64,000 nucleotides of DNA from positions 1 through 64,000 of the forward strand of contig CAADXH010000098.1 in NCBI GenBank assembly GCA_900752975.1, in the 5' to 3' direction. Under the pieces are notes generated by a model that worked only from the letters and a program-made list of their open reading frames with translations, was not told the DNA's origin and did not search any database. Shown here piece by piece: positions 56,285-64,000 of the stretch (position 1 is its first letter; every line of letters begins with the position of its first letter). Source of the stretch: Bacilli bacterium. GTDB lineage: Bacteria; Bacillota_I; Bacilli_A; ML615J-28; CAG-313. The position numbers and the translations under genes are program-made.

Positions 56285-57211
56285 TTATTTATAACTGTTT
56301 TTACGTTTACTCTCACAAAGTTTGGTTATAAATTCATTATCTAGGCTACTTAACACATATGATTTTCGGTATATTAAAACATCTTTATATTTTTTAACAT
56401 TATCAGCACATGCTTTTTGAATTAATCCATATCGTTTAAGTGTAATTTCTGGTATTGGTGATACCCACATAAAAGTATTAGCATTATTTGCTAGAAGTTC
56501 AAACTGGCTAGCTCGTTCAAAAACAAAGATTCTTTTATTAATACCTTCACTAAAGGCACTCTTAGATACTTCAGTAACAGGAAGAGAAGGAACATATGGA
56601 TCGCCATGAGCAATTTCCATCAAGTCTTTTAAGTCTTGTTGCGTAATCTCAGTTAGTTTTGCTAAAGGGCTATTATTATTGAATACTAAAACATAATTAA
56701 ATTCATTAATTAGTTCATAATTTAATTCTTTTTTATCAAATAATTCCTTAAAATATTTATCGTGTTCAGCATAGTACCTAACTATACCTAATTTATAATT
56801 CTCTTCCATAATATTATGAATTACCCGATAAGCATTTGTTTCTTTATAAAAAGCTTCAATATTATCAATATTATTTAACGTTTTAGAAAATTCCATAAAA
56901 GCATCAGAAACATAACTGGCTCTTGGTACGGCAATTGAAAAAACGTTTTTCTTTTGTTGACCTTTAAATATTTTTTCCATTTCATCAAACTGATTTAATA
57001 GTCTTTTACTATATTCAACTAAACGTTCACCATCAGGGGTTAGGGCAATTCCTTTTTTTGTACGTTCAAAAATTGTAATACCAAGATCACTTTCCAAGTC
57101 TTTTATGGCTCTAGAAACATTGGGTTGAGCAACATAAAGTCGCTCGGCAGCTTTACTGATTGAACCTGTTTCTGAAACAGCAATTGCATACTTTAAGTGT
57201 AAAATATTCAT
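56285..57211 (-). CDS. LysR-family transcriptional regulator
   Basis: 308 aa. Winged helix at residues about 1-60 (LKYAIAVSETGSISKAAERLYVAQPNVSRAIKDLE is the classical LysR segment) and a periplasmic-binding-like effector domain (about 90-300). No adjacent metabolic gene points to its effector; it is transcribed with a phosphodiesterase gene 12 nt upstream. Confidence 0.93.
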   Translation of the reverse strand: MNILHLKYAIAVSETGSISKAAERLYVAQPNVSRAIKDLESDLGITIFERTKKGIALTPDGERLVEYSKRLLNQFDEMEKIFKGQQKKNVFSIAVPRASYVSDAFMEFSKTLNNIDNIEAFYKETNAYRVIHNIMEENYKLGIVRYYAEHDKYFKELFDKKELNYELINEFNYVLVFNNNSPLAKLTEITQQDLKDLMEIAHGDPYVPSLPVTEVSKSAFSEGINKRIFVFERASQFELLANNANTFMWVSPIPEITLKRYGLIQKACADNVKKYKDVLIYRKSYVLSSLDNEFITKLCESKRKNSYK

Positions 57212-57223
57212 ATGTGTAATCTC

Positions 57224-57763
57224 CTAACATTCAAATTTATTGATAATATTTCCTTCTAAATCCTTCCAATAAAAGACTTTATCAACAGCTACCATGTAAC
57301 CATGATAACTATTCTCTTTAGGAATTGAGACAGAACCTGGATTCATGTGTACATAATTATCATACTTATCACATTTTTGAACATGCGTATGACCTGAAAG
57401 TACAACATCAATTCCTTTAAAAGGAATGTTTTCTACATCATATAAGTGTCCGTGTGTGGCAAAAATCGTTAAATCGTTAATTGTTAAAATCATATAATCT
57501 GCCATTATTGGAAATTCTAAAACCATTTGGTCTACTTCACTGTCACAGTTTCCTCTTACACTAATAATTTTATCTTTATATTCATTAAGTAATTTAATTA
57601 ATTCTTTTGGGTTATAATCATTCGGTAAATCATTACGAGGGCCATGATATAGGATATCCCCTAAAAAAATAACCTTATCTGGTTCTTCTTTTTTTATTTG
57701 TTCTATTAATTTTTTTCCATAATAAAGGGATCCGTGAATATCTGATGCAATTAACCATTTCAT
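57224..57763 (-). CDS. YfcE-like metallophosphodiesterase
   Basis: 179 aa, single-domain calcineurin-like phosphodiesterase. Metal motifs are IASDIHGSL, FLGDILYHGPRN, SVRGNCDSEVD, FATHGHLYD and VLSGHTHV. YfcE-type enzymes hydrolyse phosphodiesters with Mn2+; the natural substrate is uncertain. Confidence 0.93.
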   Translation of the reverse strand: MKWLIASDIHGSLYYGKKLIEQIKKEEPDKVIFLGDILYHGPRNDLPNDYNPKELIKLLNEYKDKIISVRGNCDSEVDQMVLEFPIMADYMILTINDLTIFATHGHLYDVENIPFKGIDVVLSGHTHVQKCDKYDNYVHMNPGSVSIPKENSYHGYMVAVDKVFYWKDLEGNIINKFEC

Positions 57764-57790
57764 ATTTTTGCTTTATCTCCTAACTTATAT

Positions 57791-57819
57791 ATTTTACCAT
57801 ATTATTAAATGAATTGCAA
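57791..57819 (-). promoter_or_regulatory. Promoter of the YfcE-LysR pair
   Basis: TTGCAA (57814-57819), 17-nt spacer, TGG-TAAAAT (57791-57796), 28 nt before the ATG. Confidence 0.75.
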
Positions 57820-57831
57820 TTATTAAGAAAA

Positions 57832-57860
57832 AATAACCTCCATATCAAATGGAGGCTATT
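57832..57860 (-). terminator. Terminator of the LRR_5 protein gene
   Basis: AATAACCTCCAT with ATGGAGGCTATT, 12-bp stem with one G-U pair, 5-nt loop, T tail on the minus strand, 10 nt past the stop. Confidence 0.9.
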
Positions 57861-57870
57861 TTCAAAGTTA

Positions 57871-60393
57871 TTATTTATATTTTTCTATTATGGTTTTTTC
57901 ACTAAAAGTATCAGTTTCATATTCCGTTTTTTCATAAACATATACTTTTAAATTTTCTGGTTTTTTTACCATAAAAGCTTGTGAACCAATGCATTTAAGC
58001 GATTTAGGCAAAACAATTTCGCCACATAAACCTGACTGTTGAAAAGCAGCGTATCTAATTTCTTCTAATCCTTCCACAAATTTTACGGTTTTTAAACTTT
58101 CTTTAAAGACAAATGTACCAAACTCAATTACTTTTAAGTTTTTGCCTAAAGTTATTTGTTCTAAATTTTCATACCAAGTAAACATTGCATCATTGATCTC
58201 ATCGATATCATCATCTACAATAACATTTTCTGCACATTCTATTAAGTTTTTAGCTATGCGTTTTCCATTTTTCTCGATGACTTCTGTAATTTGTGATAGT
58301 TTAACTGGTGCTTTTTTACTTTCAAAATTATTGGTTTTAGAAACATTTTTATCTTTTTCTTTTCTTAGAGCTCGTTGTTTTCCGGTTTCACCATTTACTT
58401 CAATTAGACTATGAAAACTATCATCATAGTATATCGTATCTTTTGAAACAGTAACTTTCAATAAAGTCGGAAGTTTCACATCAAAAGCGTGAGGTTTTAT
58501 CTCTTTTAAAGAATTAGGTAATGTAATGTTTCCTGTAATACCAGTTTCATAAAAAGCATTAGTTTCAATTACCTCAAGCCCTTCTACAAAATTAACTACT
58601 TCAAGATTTCTTAACATATTAAATAATTCTTTAGGTATCACTTTTAAGTTTTTACCTAAGGTTATTTCTTTTAATTTACTACAGTTCATTAAAGCATTAG
58701 GACTAATTTCAATTACTTTATCATCTATTAAAAGTTTAGTACAAACATCAGGAACTTTAGTAACTAAATAGCCCTTGCCAAGCTTATTTTTTTCACATAT
58801 ATCAAGAATGTTATACACTTTATTAGGGTCTTCTTTTTGATCTTTTGGTTCTTCTACTTTGGTTTTGACGGTATTTTTTGTTTTAGTTTCTGTTTTTGTA
58901 ACTTTTGATGGTGTACTTTCATTTGGCACCTCAACATAAACAAATTGTTTAAATTTATGTGTGCGAGTAGGTAAATCTAATTTTTTCCATAGTAAATCTA
59001 AATCTTTTTCGGTAAGATCTTCTTCATATTCTTTCATCGCATTATCCATAATTAGATTAAATTCACTATTCCAACCATTTCGATTAAACTTTTCATATCT
59101 TGAAACAAAGTAATCGTTTACTAAAAATATACAAAAATTAGCGATAGTATATAGTCTATCATCAAACGGCTTACGATATCTATCATTATTTATAGTACGA
59201 TTAACTTCAATTTGTTTACTATATTCATGCAATTCTAAATCTTTATCATTATATGTATTTTTAATAAACTCCTCATTATTTATCAAAAAAGTAGTTAACA
59301 TATCTCTTTTGATATTTAATTGTTCATTAACAATATAAGATGTGCGTATACTTTTTACATCATTTTCGATAAGATATGAGTAATAGTATAAACTAAAATC
59401 AATTGCTTTATTATAATTGTCATGTATTTTTTTGAAGTTTTCTAAATGCTCTTTTAATTTAGGGTATTTTTCAGGTCGTATATATGATTTATTTTGAGGT
59501 GGGTTAATACTACCTGTCATCATGTTAGTCATTTTACAAGCAGTTCCATAATCTAATCCCGTAGAGCAAAATTCATGAAGAAGATATTCATTAAGTGTAC
59601 TTTCATAACTTAAATATTTATTATAATAGTTTTGTTTTTTATTATAATAATTCAAGGCATTCTCATGTCTTCTAATGATTGTACCATATGAAGTAATGAA
59701 GCCTTGGATTTGTTTCATTGTTAAACTACTACTATCCCATAGTAATTTTTTCTTTGGTTCGTTTTTAAATTTAGTAACATCATCATTCAATTCTAGTTTA
59801 GTGAATTTATTATATCTTGCATCCATATCCAAATAATACCATAAAGAGGTAATCTTAGATTCTAGGGTTGAACCAGTTGCATTTATTCCTTCACTATCTA
59901 AATACATCTTACAAGCATTATCTATAGCTATATTAAAATCACTTGTGTTACTTTCTTTAGCAATATATTTTTTTATTATTTTACAATAGCAACCAGATAT
60001 TTTTTTGCATAAATCACAAGTTTTTTTGACATTCTCTCTACTTGAAAAATACCATTTCCGATTTCTGTCGGTATCTTCTTCAGGATTTTTTGTCCAATCT
60101 AACATAAAATTAATTTCAATTTCTATGTCGTCTATTGCTTTTGCTAAATCATCAAATTCATGACTTTGCATATTGATATCTTTTAGTGTCCATTTAAGTA
60201 GGGGAATTGTTATATGTAAATATGTGTGTAATGCTTCTCCCAGTTCTAGAGTTGCTTTCTTAAATGAATTACTAGTGTAATTAATATAGGCCTTTGTTTC
60301 ATTTAAAGCAAGTTCGTCAACATGTTTTGCGGATGCAAGAGCAAAATACATAGTTTTAGTATAATACTCTAATCTTTTTTTATCAATACTCAT
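57871..60393 (-). CDS. Large cytoplasmic-looking protein with LRR_5 (BspA-like) C-terminus
   Basis: 840 aa with no signal peptide or membrane helix. Residues ~1-490 are helical and charged without a family I recognise. A basic linker (residues ~495-525, rich in K and T) follows, then two copies of a ~75-residue LRR_5 module: NCSKLKEITLGKNLKVIP then TGITGNITLPNSLKEI, and WYENLEQITLGKNLKVIE then SGLCGEIVLPKSLKCI. LRR_5/BspA repeats are usually surface-exposed in gut bacteria, so the absence of an export signal is odd. The ATG at 60393 follows AAGGAG by 6 nt. Confidence 0.75.
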   Translation of the reverse strand: MSIDKKRLEYYTKTMYFALASAKHVDELALNETKAYINYTSNSFKKATLELGEALHTYLHITIPLLKWTLKDINMQSHEFDDLAKAIDDIEIEINFMLDWTKNPEEDTDRNRKWYFSSRENVKKTCDLCKKISGCYCKIIKKYIAKESNTSDFNIAIDNACKMYLDSEGINATGSTLESKITSLWYYLDMDARYNKFTKLELNDDVTKFKNEPKKKLLWDSSSLTMKQIQGFITSYGTIIRRHENALNYYNKKQNYYNKYLSYESTLNEYLLHEFCSTGLDYGTACKMTNMMTGSINPPQNKSYIRPEKYPKLKEHLENFKKIHDNYNKAIDFSLYYYSYLIENDVKSIRTSYIVNEQLNIKRDMLTTFLINNEEFIKNTYNDKDLELHEYSKQIEVNRTINNDRYRKPFDDRLYTIANFCIFLVNDYFVSRYEKFNRNGWNSEFNLIMDNAMKEYEEDLTEKDLDLLWKKLDLPTRTHKFKQFVYVEVPNESTPSKVTKTETKTKNTVKTKVEEPKDQKEDPNKVYNILDICEKNKLGKGYLVTKVPDVCTKLLIDDKVIEISPNALMNCSKLKEITLGKNLKVIPKELFNMLRNLEVVNFVEGLEVIETNAFYETGITGNITLPNSLKEIKPHAFDVKLPTLLKVTVSKDTIYYDDSFHSLIEVNGETGKQRALRKEKDKNVSKTNNFESKKAPVKLSQITEVIEKNGKRIAKNLIECAENVIVDDDIDEINDAMFTWYENLEQITLGKNLKVIEFGTFVFKESLKTVKFVEGLEEIRYAAFQQSGLCGEIVLPKSLKCIGSQAFMVKKPENLKVYVYEKTEYETDTFSEKTIIEKYK

Positions 60394-60486
60394 AAGCATC
60401 TCCTTAAGTTAATATTTATAGTATTACCATTTTACAATATTATTAGAAATTCAGCAACAAATATGAATAATATTATTAATACTTAT

Positions 60487-60706
60487 TTAGTTTGTTGATT
60501 GTAATAATTTATTAGCCCTTAAATTCATAAGGATTGCTCCCATAGGTGCGAACATTATAATAGCAATTACTGATATTGTAAGTACTAAACTTGCATAATC
60601 TTGATTAATATTACTAATCCCAATTAATGATGGAATTCTTATCCTTTTTAAACAAATAATTTATAATAATGCATGATAACATTGTTACCACAATACTAAG
60701 TAACAT
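60487..60706 (-). pseudogene. Remnant of a cation/H+ antiporter C-terminus, frameshifted
   Basis: 220 nt with one extra base. An ATG at 60706 with a perfect AGGAGG begins MLLSIVVTMLSCIIINYLFKK; after a shift near KKDK the other frame continues IPSLIGISNINQDYASLVL and on to ISVIAIIMFAPMGAILMNLR. This resembles the last helices of CPA1-type Na+(K+)/H+ antiporters, where a TAPLGA motif occurs. It is a fragment with no upstream antiporter gene. Confidence 0.5.
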
Positions 60707-60724
60707 AAAACCTCCTAAAAGTTG

Positions 60725-60769
60725 AAAAAGCTAATGACACCACTAGCTTATTCACCAGATGTCATTAGC
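60725..60769 (-). terminator. Terminator of pckA
   Basis: GCTAATGACA/TGTCATTAGC, perfect 10-bp stem (60730-60739 with 60760-60769) with a 20-nt loop, then T5 on the minus strand. Confidence 0.8.
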
Positions 60770-60839
60770 ATTATTATGCGGTTTTGTATTTAACTATAAA
60801 TACAAGGAAGCACATCATTTCCTATAATATTAAATTTTA

Positions 60840-62447
60840 TTATTTAACAGTTGGACCTGCTTTAACTAAAGCTTTACCAGCTGGGTTACCTTCATATTTA
60901 GCGAAATTCTTAACGAATCTGCTTGCTAAATCTTGAGCTTTTTCTTCCCATTTAGATGGATCAGCATAAGTATCACGTGGATCCAAAATCTTAGGATCAA
61001 CACCTGGAAGAGCTGTAGGTACTTCAAAATTGAAATGAGGAATCATCTTAGTAGGAGCATTTAGAATGTCACCATTAAGGATTGCATCAATAATTCCACG
61101 AGTATCACGAATAGAAATACGTTTGCCAGTTCCATTCCAACCAGTGTTAACAAGATATGCTTTCGCTCCACTCATTTGCATCTTCTTTACTAATTCTTCT
61201 GCATATTTAGTAGGATGTAATTCTAGGAATGCTTGTCCGAAACATGCTGAGAAAGTTGGAGTAGGTTCAGTAATACCACGTTCAGTACCAGCAAGTTTTG
61301 CAGTAAAACCAGATAAGAAATAATATTGAGTTTGTTCAGGTGTTAAAATTGATACTGGAGGAAGTACTCCAAATGCATCAGCAGAAAGGAAGATAACGTT
61401 CTTTGCTGCTGGAGCTGATGATATTGGACGAACGATATTCTTAATGTGATCAATTGGATATGATACGCGTGTATTTTCAGTTACGCTCTTATCAGCGAAA
61501 TCAATTTTTCCGTCTTTATCTAATGTAACATTTTCAAGTAATGCATTACGTTTAATTGCATTGTAGATATCAGGTTCAGATTCTTTGTCAAGGTTAATAA
61601 CTTTCGCATAGCATCCACCTTCAAAATTGAAGACACCATTGTCATCCCATCCGTGTTCATCATCGCCGATTAATAAACGTTTAGGATCAGTTGATAAAGT
61701 TGTTTTACCAGTTCCTGATAGACCGAAGAAAATAGCAGTATTTTTACCTTCCATATCAGTATTAGCTGAACAATGCATTGATGCAATACCTTTTAGTGGT
61801 AAATAGTAGTTCATCATTGAGAACATGCCTTTTTTCATTTCGCCACCATACCAAGTATTGATAATAACTTGTTCACGACTAGTAATATTAAACATTACAC
61901 AAGTTTCTGAATTTAAACCTAATTCTTTATAATTTTCAACTCTTGCTTTAGATGCATTATAAACGATGAAGTCAGGCTCAAAGTTTTCTAATTCTTCATC
62001 AGTTGGTTTAATAAACATATTTCTAATAAAATGAGCTTGCCAAGCAACTTCAACGATAAAACGTACAGCCATACGAGTGTCTTTATTAGCACCACAGAAA
62101 GCATCAACTACAAATAAACGTTTATTTGAAAGTTCCCTTAAAGCTAATTTTTTAACTTCTGCCCAAGTAGCCTCACTTGCAGGATGGTTATCATTTTTGT
62201 ATTCATCTGAAGTCCACCAAACTGTGCCTTTAGAGTTTTCATCCACTACAATGTATTTGTCCTTAGGAGAACGACCAGTATAAATGCCTGTCATTACATT
62301 TACAGCACCAAGTTCACTTACTTGACCTTTTTCATAACCTTCAAGAGTTGGTTTAGTTTCTTCTTCAAAAAGCATTTCATAAGATGGATTATAGACGATT
62401 TCTTTTACGCCATTAATACCATATTTTGATAAATCTATATTTTTCAT
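60840..62447 (-). CDS. pckA: Phosphoenolpyruvate carboxykinase (ATP)
   Basis: 535 aa, full length. Interconverts oxaloacetate and PEP with ATP/ADP. The kinase-1a P-loop is [11 protein letters not shown], followed by [20 protein letters not shown], the kinase-2 metal site. Other family segments are [23 protein letters not shown] and [12 protein letters not shown]. In a fermenter it may work either way: anaplerotic formation of oxaloacetate for succinate or gluconeogenesis. A perfect cre site upstream indicates carbon-catabolite control. AGGAGG lies 6 nt before the start. Confidence 0.97.
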   Translation of the reverse strand: MKNIDLSKYGINGVKEIVYNPSYEMLFEEETKPTLEGYEKGQVSELGAVNVMTGIYTGRSPKDKYIVVDENSKGTVWWTSDEYKNDNHPASEATWAEVKKLALRELSNKRLFVVDAFCGANKDTRMAVRFIVEVAWQAHFIRNMFIKPTDEELENFEPDFIVYNASKARVENYKELGLNSETCVMFNITSREQVIINTWYGGEMKKGMFSMMNYYLPLKGIASMHCSANTDMEGKNTAIFFGLSGTGKTTLSTDPKRLLIGDDEHGWDDNGVFNFEGGCYAKVINLDKESEPDIYNAIKRNALLENVTLDKDGKIDFADKSVTENTRVSYPIDHIKNIVRPISSAPAAKNVIFLSADAFGVLPPVSILTPEQTQYYFLSGFTAKLAGTERGITEPTPTFSACFGQAFLELHPTKYAEELVKKMQMSGAKAYLVNTGWNGTGKRISIRDTRGIIDAILNGDILNAPTKMIPHFNFEVPTALPGVDPKILDPRDTYADPSKWEEKAQDLASRFVKNFAKYEGNPAGKALVKAGPTVK

Positions 62448-62461
62448 GTATTCCTCCTATT

Positions 62462-62482
62462 AAGTTACAAAAATTGCAACTT
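62462..62482 (-). other. Leader hairpin of pckA
   Basis: AAGTTGCAA/TTGTAACTT on the minus strand makes a 9-bp stem with one G-U pair near the ribosome site. No T-tract long enough for termination directly after it. Confidence 0.45.
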
Positions 62483-62495
62483 TTCTTCCAATTAT

Positions 62496-62524
62496 ATTAT
62501 ATCATCATTTTTCTTTTTTTTCAA
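62496..62524 (-). promoter_or_regulatory. Promoter of pckA
   Basis: TTGAAA (62519-62524), 17-nt spacer, TATAAT (62496-62501), about 48 nt before the ATG. Confidence 0.75.
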
Positions 62525-62546
62525 ATATTGTAATTATTTTTTTAAA

Positions 62547-62560
62547 TGATAACGTTTTCA
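62547..62560 (-). promoter_or_regulatory. Perfect CcpA cre site upstream of pckA
   Basis: Minus strand TGAAAACGTTATCA fits all fixed positions of the cre consensus TGWAANCGNTNWCA. It lies 22 bp upstream of the -35, a position usually linked to activation rather than road-block repression. Confidence 0.8.
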
Positions 62561-62593
62561 CGAAATACGCACTAAATTTTATTAACAAAAGAA

Positions 62594-62613
62594 AAGACTA
62601 GTCTCCTAGCCTT
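62594..62613 (-). terminator. Terminator with GAGA tetraloop
   Basis: AAGGCTAG-GAGA-CTAGTCTT on the minus strand (one G-U pair) followed by TTTTC, 16 nt past the stop at 62630. Confidence 0.8.
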
Positions 62614-62629
62614 GTTAAATCAGACAAAA

Positions 62630-63504
62630 TTAATTTCTTGTTAATTTTGAACCACCCGATAATTTTTTGTTCTCAATAGTAGGATTACCTGAATAATACA
62701 TATTACTTGAGCCAGATAATTCGACACTTAATTTATTATTAACAGTAATTTCTAAATATGATGCACCACTCGCGTCTACTTTTGCTTCATTTATAATAAA
62801 TAAATGATCCATTAATTTAGATGCACCCGATAAATTAGCACTTAATCTTTCTGCCTTACCTGTTACTTCCAATCTTGAGGCACCTAAAAGTGTCACATTC
62901 ATAGTTTCGCCTTCAACATCTTTAAATACTCCATTTGAGGCTTCTGATAAAACTAACTTAAAGTTTTCCATCTTTGCATTATTTCCTTCAATCGTTGAGG
63001 CACCTGAAAGGGTAGCATCTAAACTATTAATTTTTCCATTTCCTAATATAGCAACATTACTTGCATCATGCATATCTATTGTTAATGTTTCGATATCCTC
63101 TTCTACATTAATTATTGCATTAATATAATATAAGAAATAACTTTCAAGATTATATCCATACACATTAATTGTGACTTCGTTTGTTGCATATTTTTCAGTT
63201 TTTCCACCAATTATTTCAATTTTATCATTATCACTTGTAACATTTACGTAATCAAATAATCTTTCTTGAGCAGTGATTGTGATAAGTTCTTTTTCTGATG
63301 GAATAATATTTAAAGTAGTTTTTATTGAATTATCATTCTTTAAATATACATCTTTTATTTTTAAAATAGTTCCTTTTATATCTTTATATTCTTTAGTTAT
63401 AACATCTCCTGTTATTTTAACTTCATGTTTAGTTAAAGTAATATTACATGATGTTAAAACAAAAAGAGCACACATAAACTTATTAAAGTCATTAATTTTT
63501 TCAT
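62630..63504 (-). CDS. DUF2807 (GIN-domain) lipoprotein, frameshifted in its signal peptide
   Basis: The mature part (about 270 aa) is a DUF2807/GIN beta-helix: turns with repeated LSGASxL-like steps (LSGASKL, DASGASYLEI, LSGSSNM). The present frame has no good signal: it starts with a TTG at 63517 and reads NKFMCALFVLTSC. In the next frame an ATG at 63504 with GAGG 7 nt upstream reads MKKLMTLISLCVLF. Adding one T to the T5 run at 63461-63465 joins the two into MKKLMTLISLCVLFFVLTSC, an ideal lipoprotein signal. So a single-base loss has cut the gene from its export signal. Role otherwise unknown. Confidence 0.75.
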
Positions 63505-63565
63505 TTTCATACCTCAAAACAATAATTTGCGCTATGATTATACCAAATTATGGGAAAAAGAGCAA

Positions 63566-63592
63566 GGAAAAAAGTCAGTTTAAAACTGACTT
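63566..63592 (-). terminator. Terminator of the small lipoprotein
   Basis: AAGTCAGTTT/AAACTGACTT (63572-63581 with 63583-63592) followed by T6 on the minus strand. Confidence 0.8.
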
Positions 63593-63601
63593 ATACTCTT
63601 A

Positions 63602-63991
63602 TTACTTAAAATCTTTAACTGCTTGATCAGAACCGTAAATTACCCACTTACCAGCTACTACAACACCTGATTCGTAACCATTATTTTTGACATATTCTTC
63701 CACCTTAGAACTTGCTTTTTTTGCTTGTGATTTTTCAGCAAATAATATAGCTACTAGTGATTCAACAGTTTTGTCATCTTTAGATTTTGAACATGTTAAA
63801 AATGTTTCAACACCTTCTACTCTTAGTATTTTCAAAGCAGCAGGAATACCAGTGCCATCTGTAGCAACAGTATAGCCTTTACCTTCCATTTTTTTTCTTC
63901 CAGCTGCAGCATCTTTAGGTGCACATGAAACTAATGTAAATAAAAATGCCACAACTAATAAAATTGATGATAATCTAAATACTTTTTTCAT
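63602..63991 (-). CDS. Small lipoprotein of unknown function
   Basis: 129 aa. A clear lipoprotein signal, MKKVFRLSSILLVVAFLFTLVSC, is followed by a ~105-residue domain with KKMEGKGYTVATDG and GKWVIYGSDQAVKDFK. The final segment looks like the heme-free DUF of small stress or envelope lipoproteins, but I cannot name a family. The start is 9 nt from the window end, so its ribosome site is only partly visible. Confidence 0.8.
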   Translation of the reverse strand: MKKVFRLSSILLVVAFLFTLVSCAPKDAAAGRKKMEGKGYTVATDGTGIPAALKILRVEGVETFLTCSKSKDDKTVESLVAILFAEKSQAKKASSKVEEYVKNNGYESGVVVAGKWVIYGSDQAVKDFK

Positions 63992-64000
63992 TTTAATAAT

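Larger units (their letters stand above)
60394..60839. other. Gap holding an antiporter remnant and the pckA terminator
   Basis: A 446-bp stretch without an intact gene. It contains the frameshifted remnant at 60487-60706 and the strong hairpin at 60725-60769; the part next to the LRR_5 gene (60400-60486) shows no feature beyond AT-rich leader sequence. Confidence 0.6.

Overview
The window is very AT-rich, and every gene I can support lies on the minus strand, so transcription runs from high to low coordinates. The gene content points to a strictly anaerobic, fermentative, low-GC Gram-positive bacterium of the Bacillota, probably a Bacilli, Erysipelotrichia or Mollicutes-neighbouring gut lineage. 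The grounds are a V-type ATPase, an electron-bifurcating HydABC [FeFe] hydrogenase, AdhE with Rex, ATP-type PEP carboxykinase, Sec lipoprotein signals and strong AGGAGG ribosome sites. Lineage is an inference. Long frames stay open when TGA is read as stop, and uraA ends in TGA, so the standard bacterial code applies.

Layout from low to high coordinates. (i) 1-4.4 kb: a giant Ig/cadherin-like surface lipoprotein gene broken by one in-frame TAA. (ii) 4.5-6 kb: a COG1373 (AAA plus DUF4143) ATPase whose promoter abuts four 23-bp tandem repeats. (iii) 6-14.4 kb: a complete nine-gene V-ATPase operon whose rotor subunit carries the Na+-binding residues, directly downstream of a KtrAB-type K+ uptake pair (14.5-16.5 kb). 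(iv) 16.6-22 kb: a YwaF/TMEM164-like membrane protein, a secreted subtilase behind an ECF sigma and a one-TM putative anti-sigma gene, and a 700-bp gap with direct and inverted repeats. (v) 22-26.5 kb: a modular 5'-nucleotidase lipoprotein, a cupin and small membrane proteins. (vi) 26.7-30.9 kb: hydCBA with its promoter and terminator. (vii) 31-36.8 kb: two decaying small genes, then two near-duplicate NCS2 purine permeases flanking a uracil permease. Each purine permease has a purine-riboswitch leader, one canonical and one strongly diverged. (viii) 36.8-46.5 kb: small membrane protein, MntP, an FNT-type channel, a TetR/ABC-2 exporter operon, and a BMP-type nucleoside ABC importer. (ix) 46.5-56.3 kb: a CAT-like acyltransferase, then an apparently continuous operon of rex, adhE, an APH-like kinase, two small [2Fe-2S] proteins, a PAS-containing [FeFe] hydrogenase-like protein, a SpoIIE-type phosphatase and a second [FeFe] hydrogenase. 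(x) 56.3-64 kb: LysR and a YfcE-like phosphodiesterase, a large LRR_5 protein, an antiporter remnant, pckA under a perfect cre site, and two lipoproteins, one frameshifted in its signal peptide.

The parts fit together as follows. HydABC and AdhE dispose of reducing equivalents as H2 and ethanol. Rex and a PAS-hydrogenase/phosphatase relay probably report NADH/NAD and H2 status. The V-ATPase handles Na+ and may be coupled to Na+-assisted K+ uptake by KtrAB. The purine, uracil and nucleoside importers with the surface nucleotidase suggest salvage of nucleic-acid breakdown products. Several surface-protein genes are broken by single events, which suggests recent decay, phase variation or assembly error. 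The most interesting items are the Rex-to-H2-sensor operon, the diverged purine riboswitch, the sigma/anti-sigma/subtilase module and the 23-bp repeat array.
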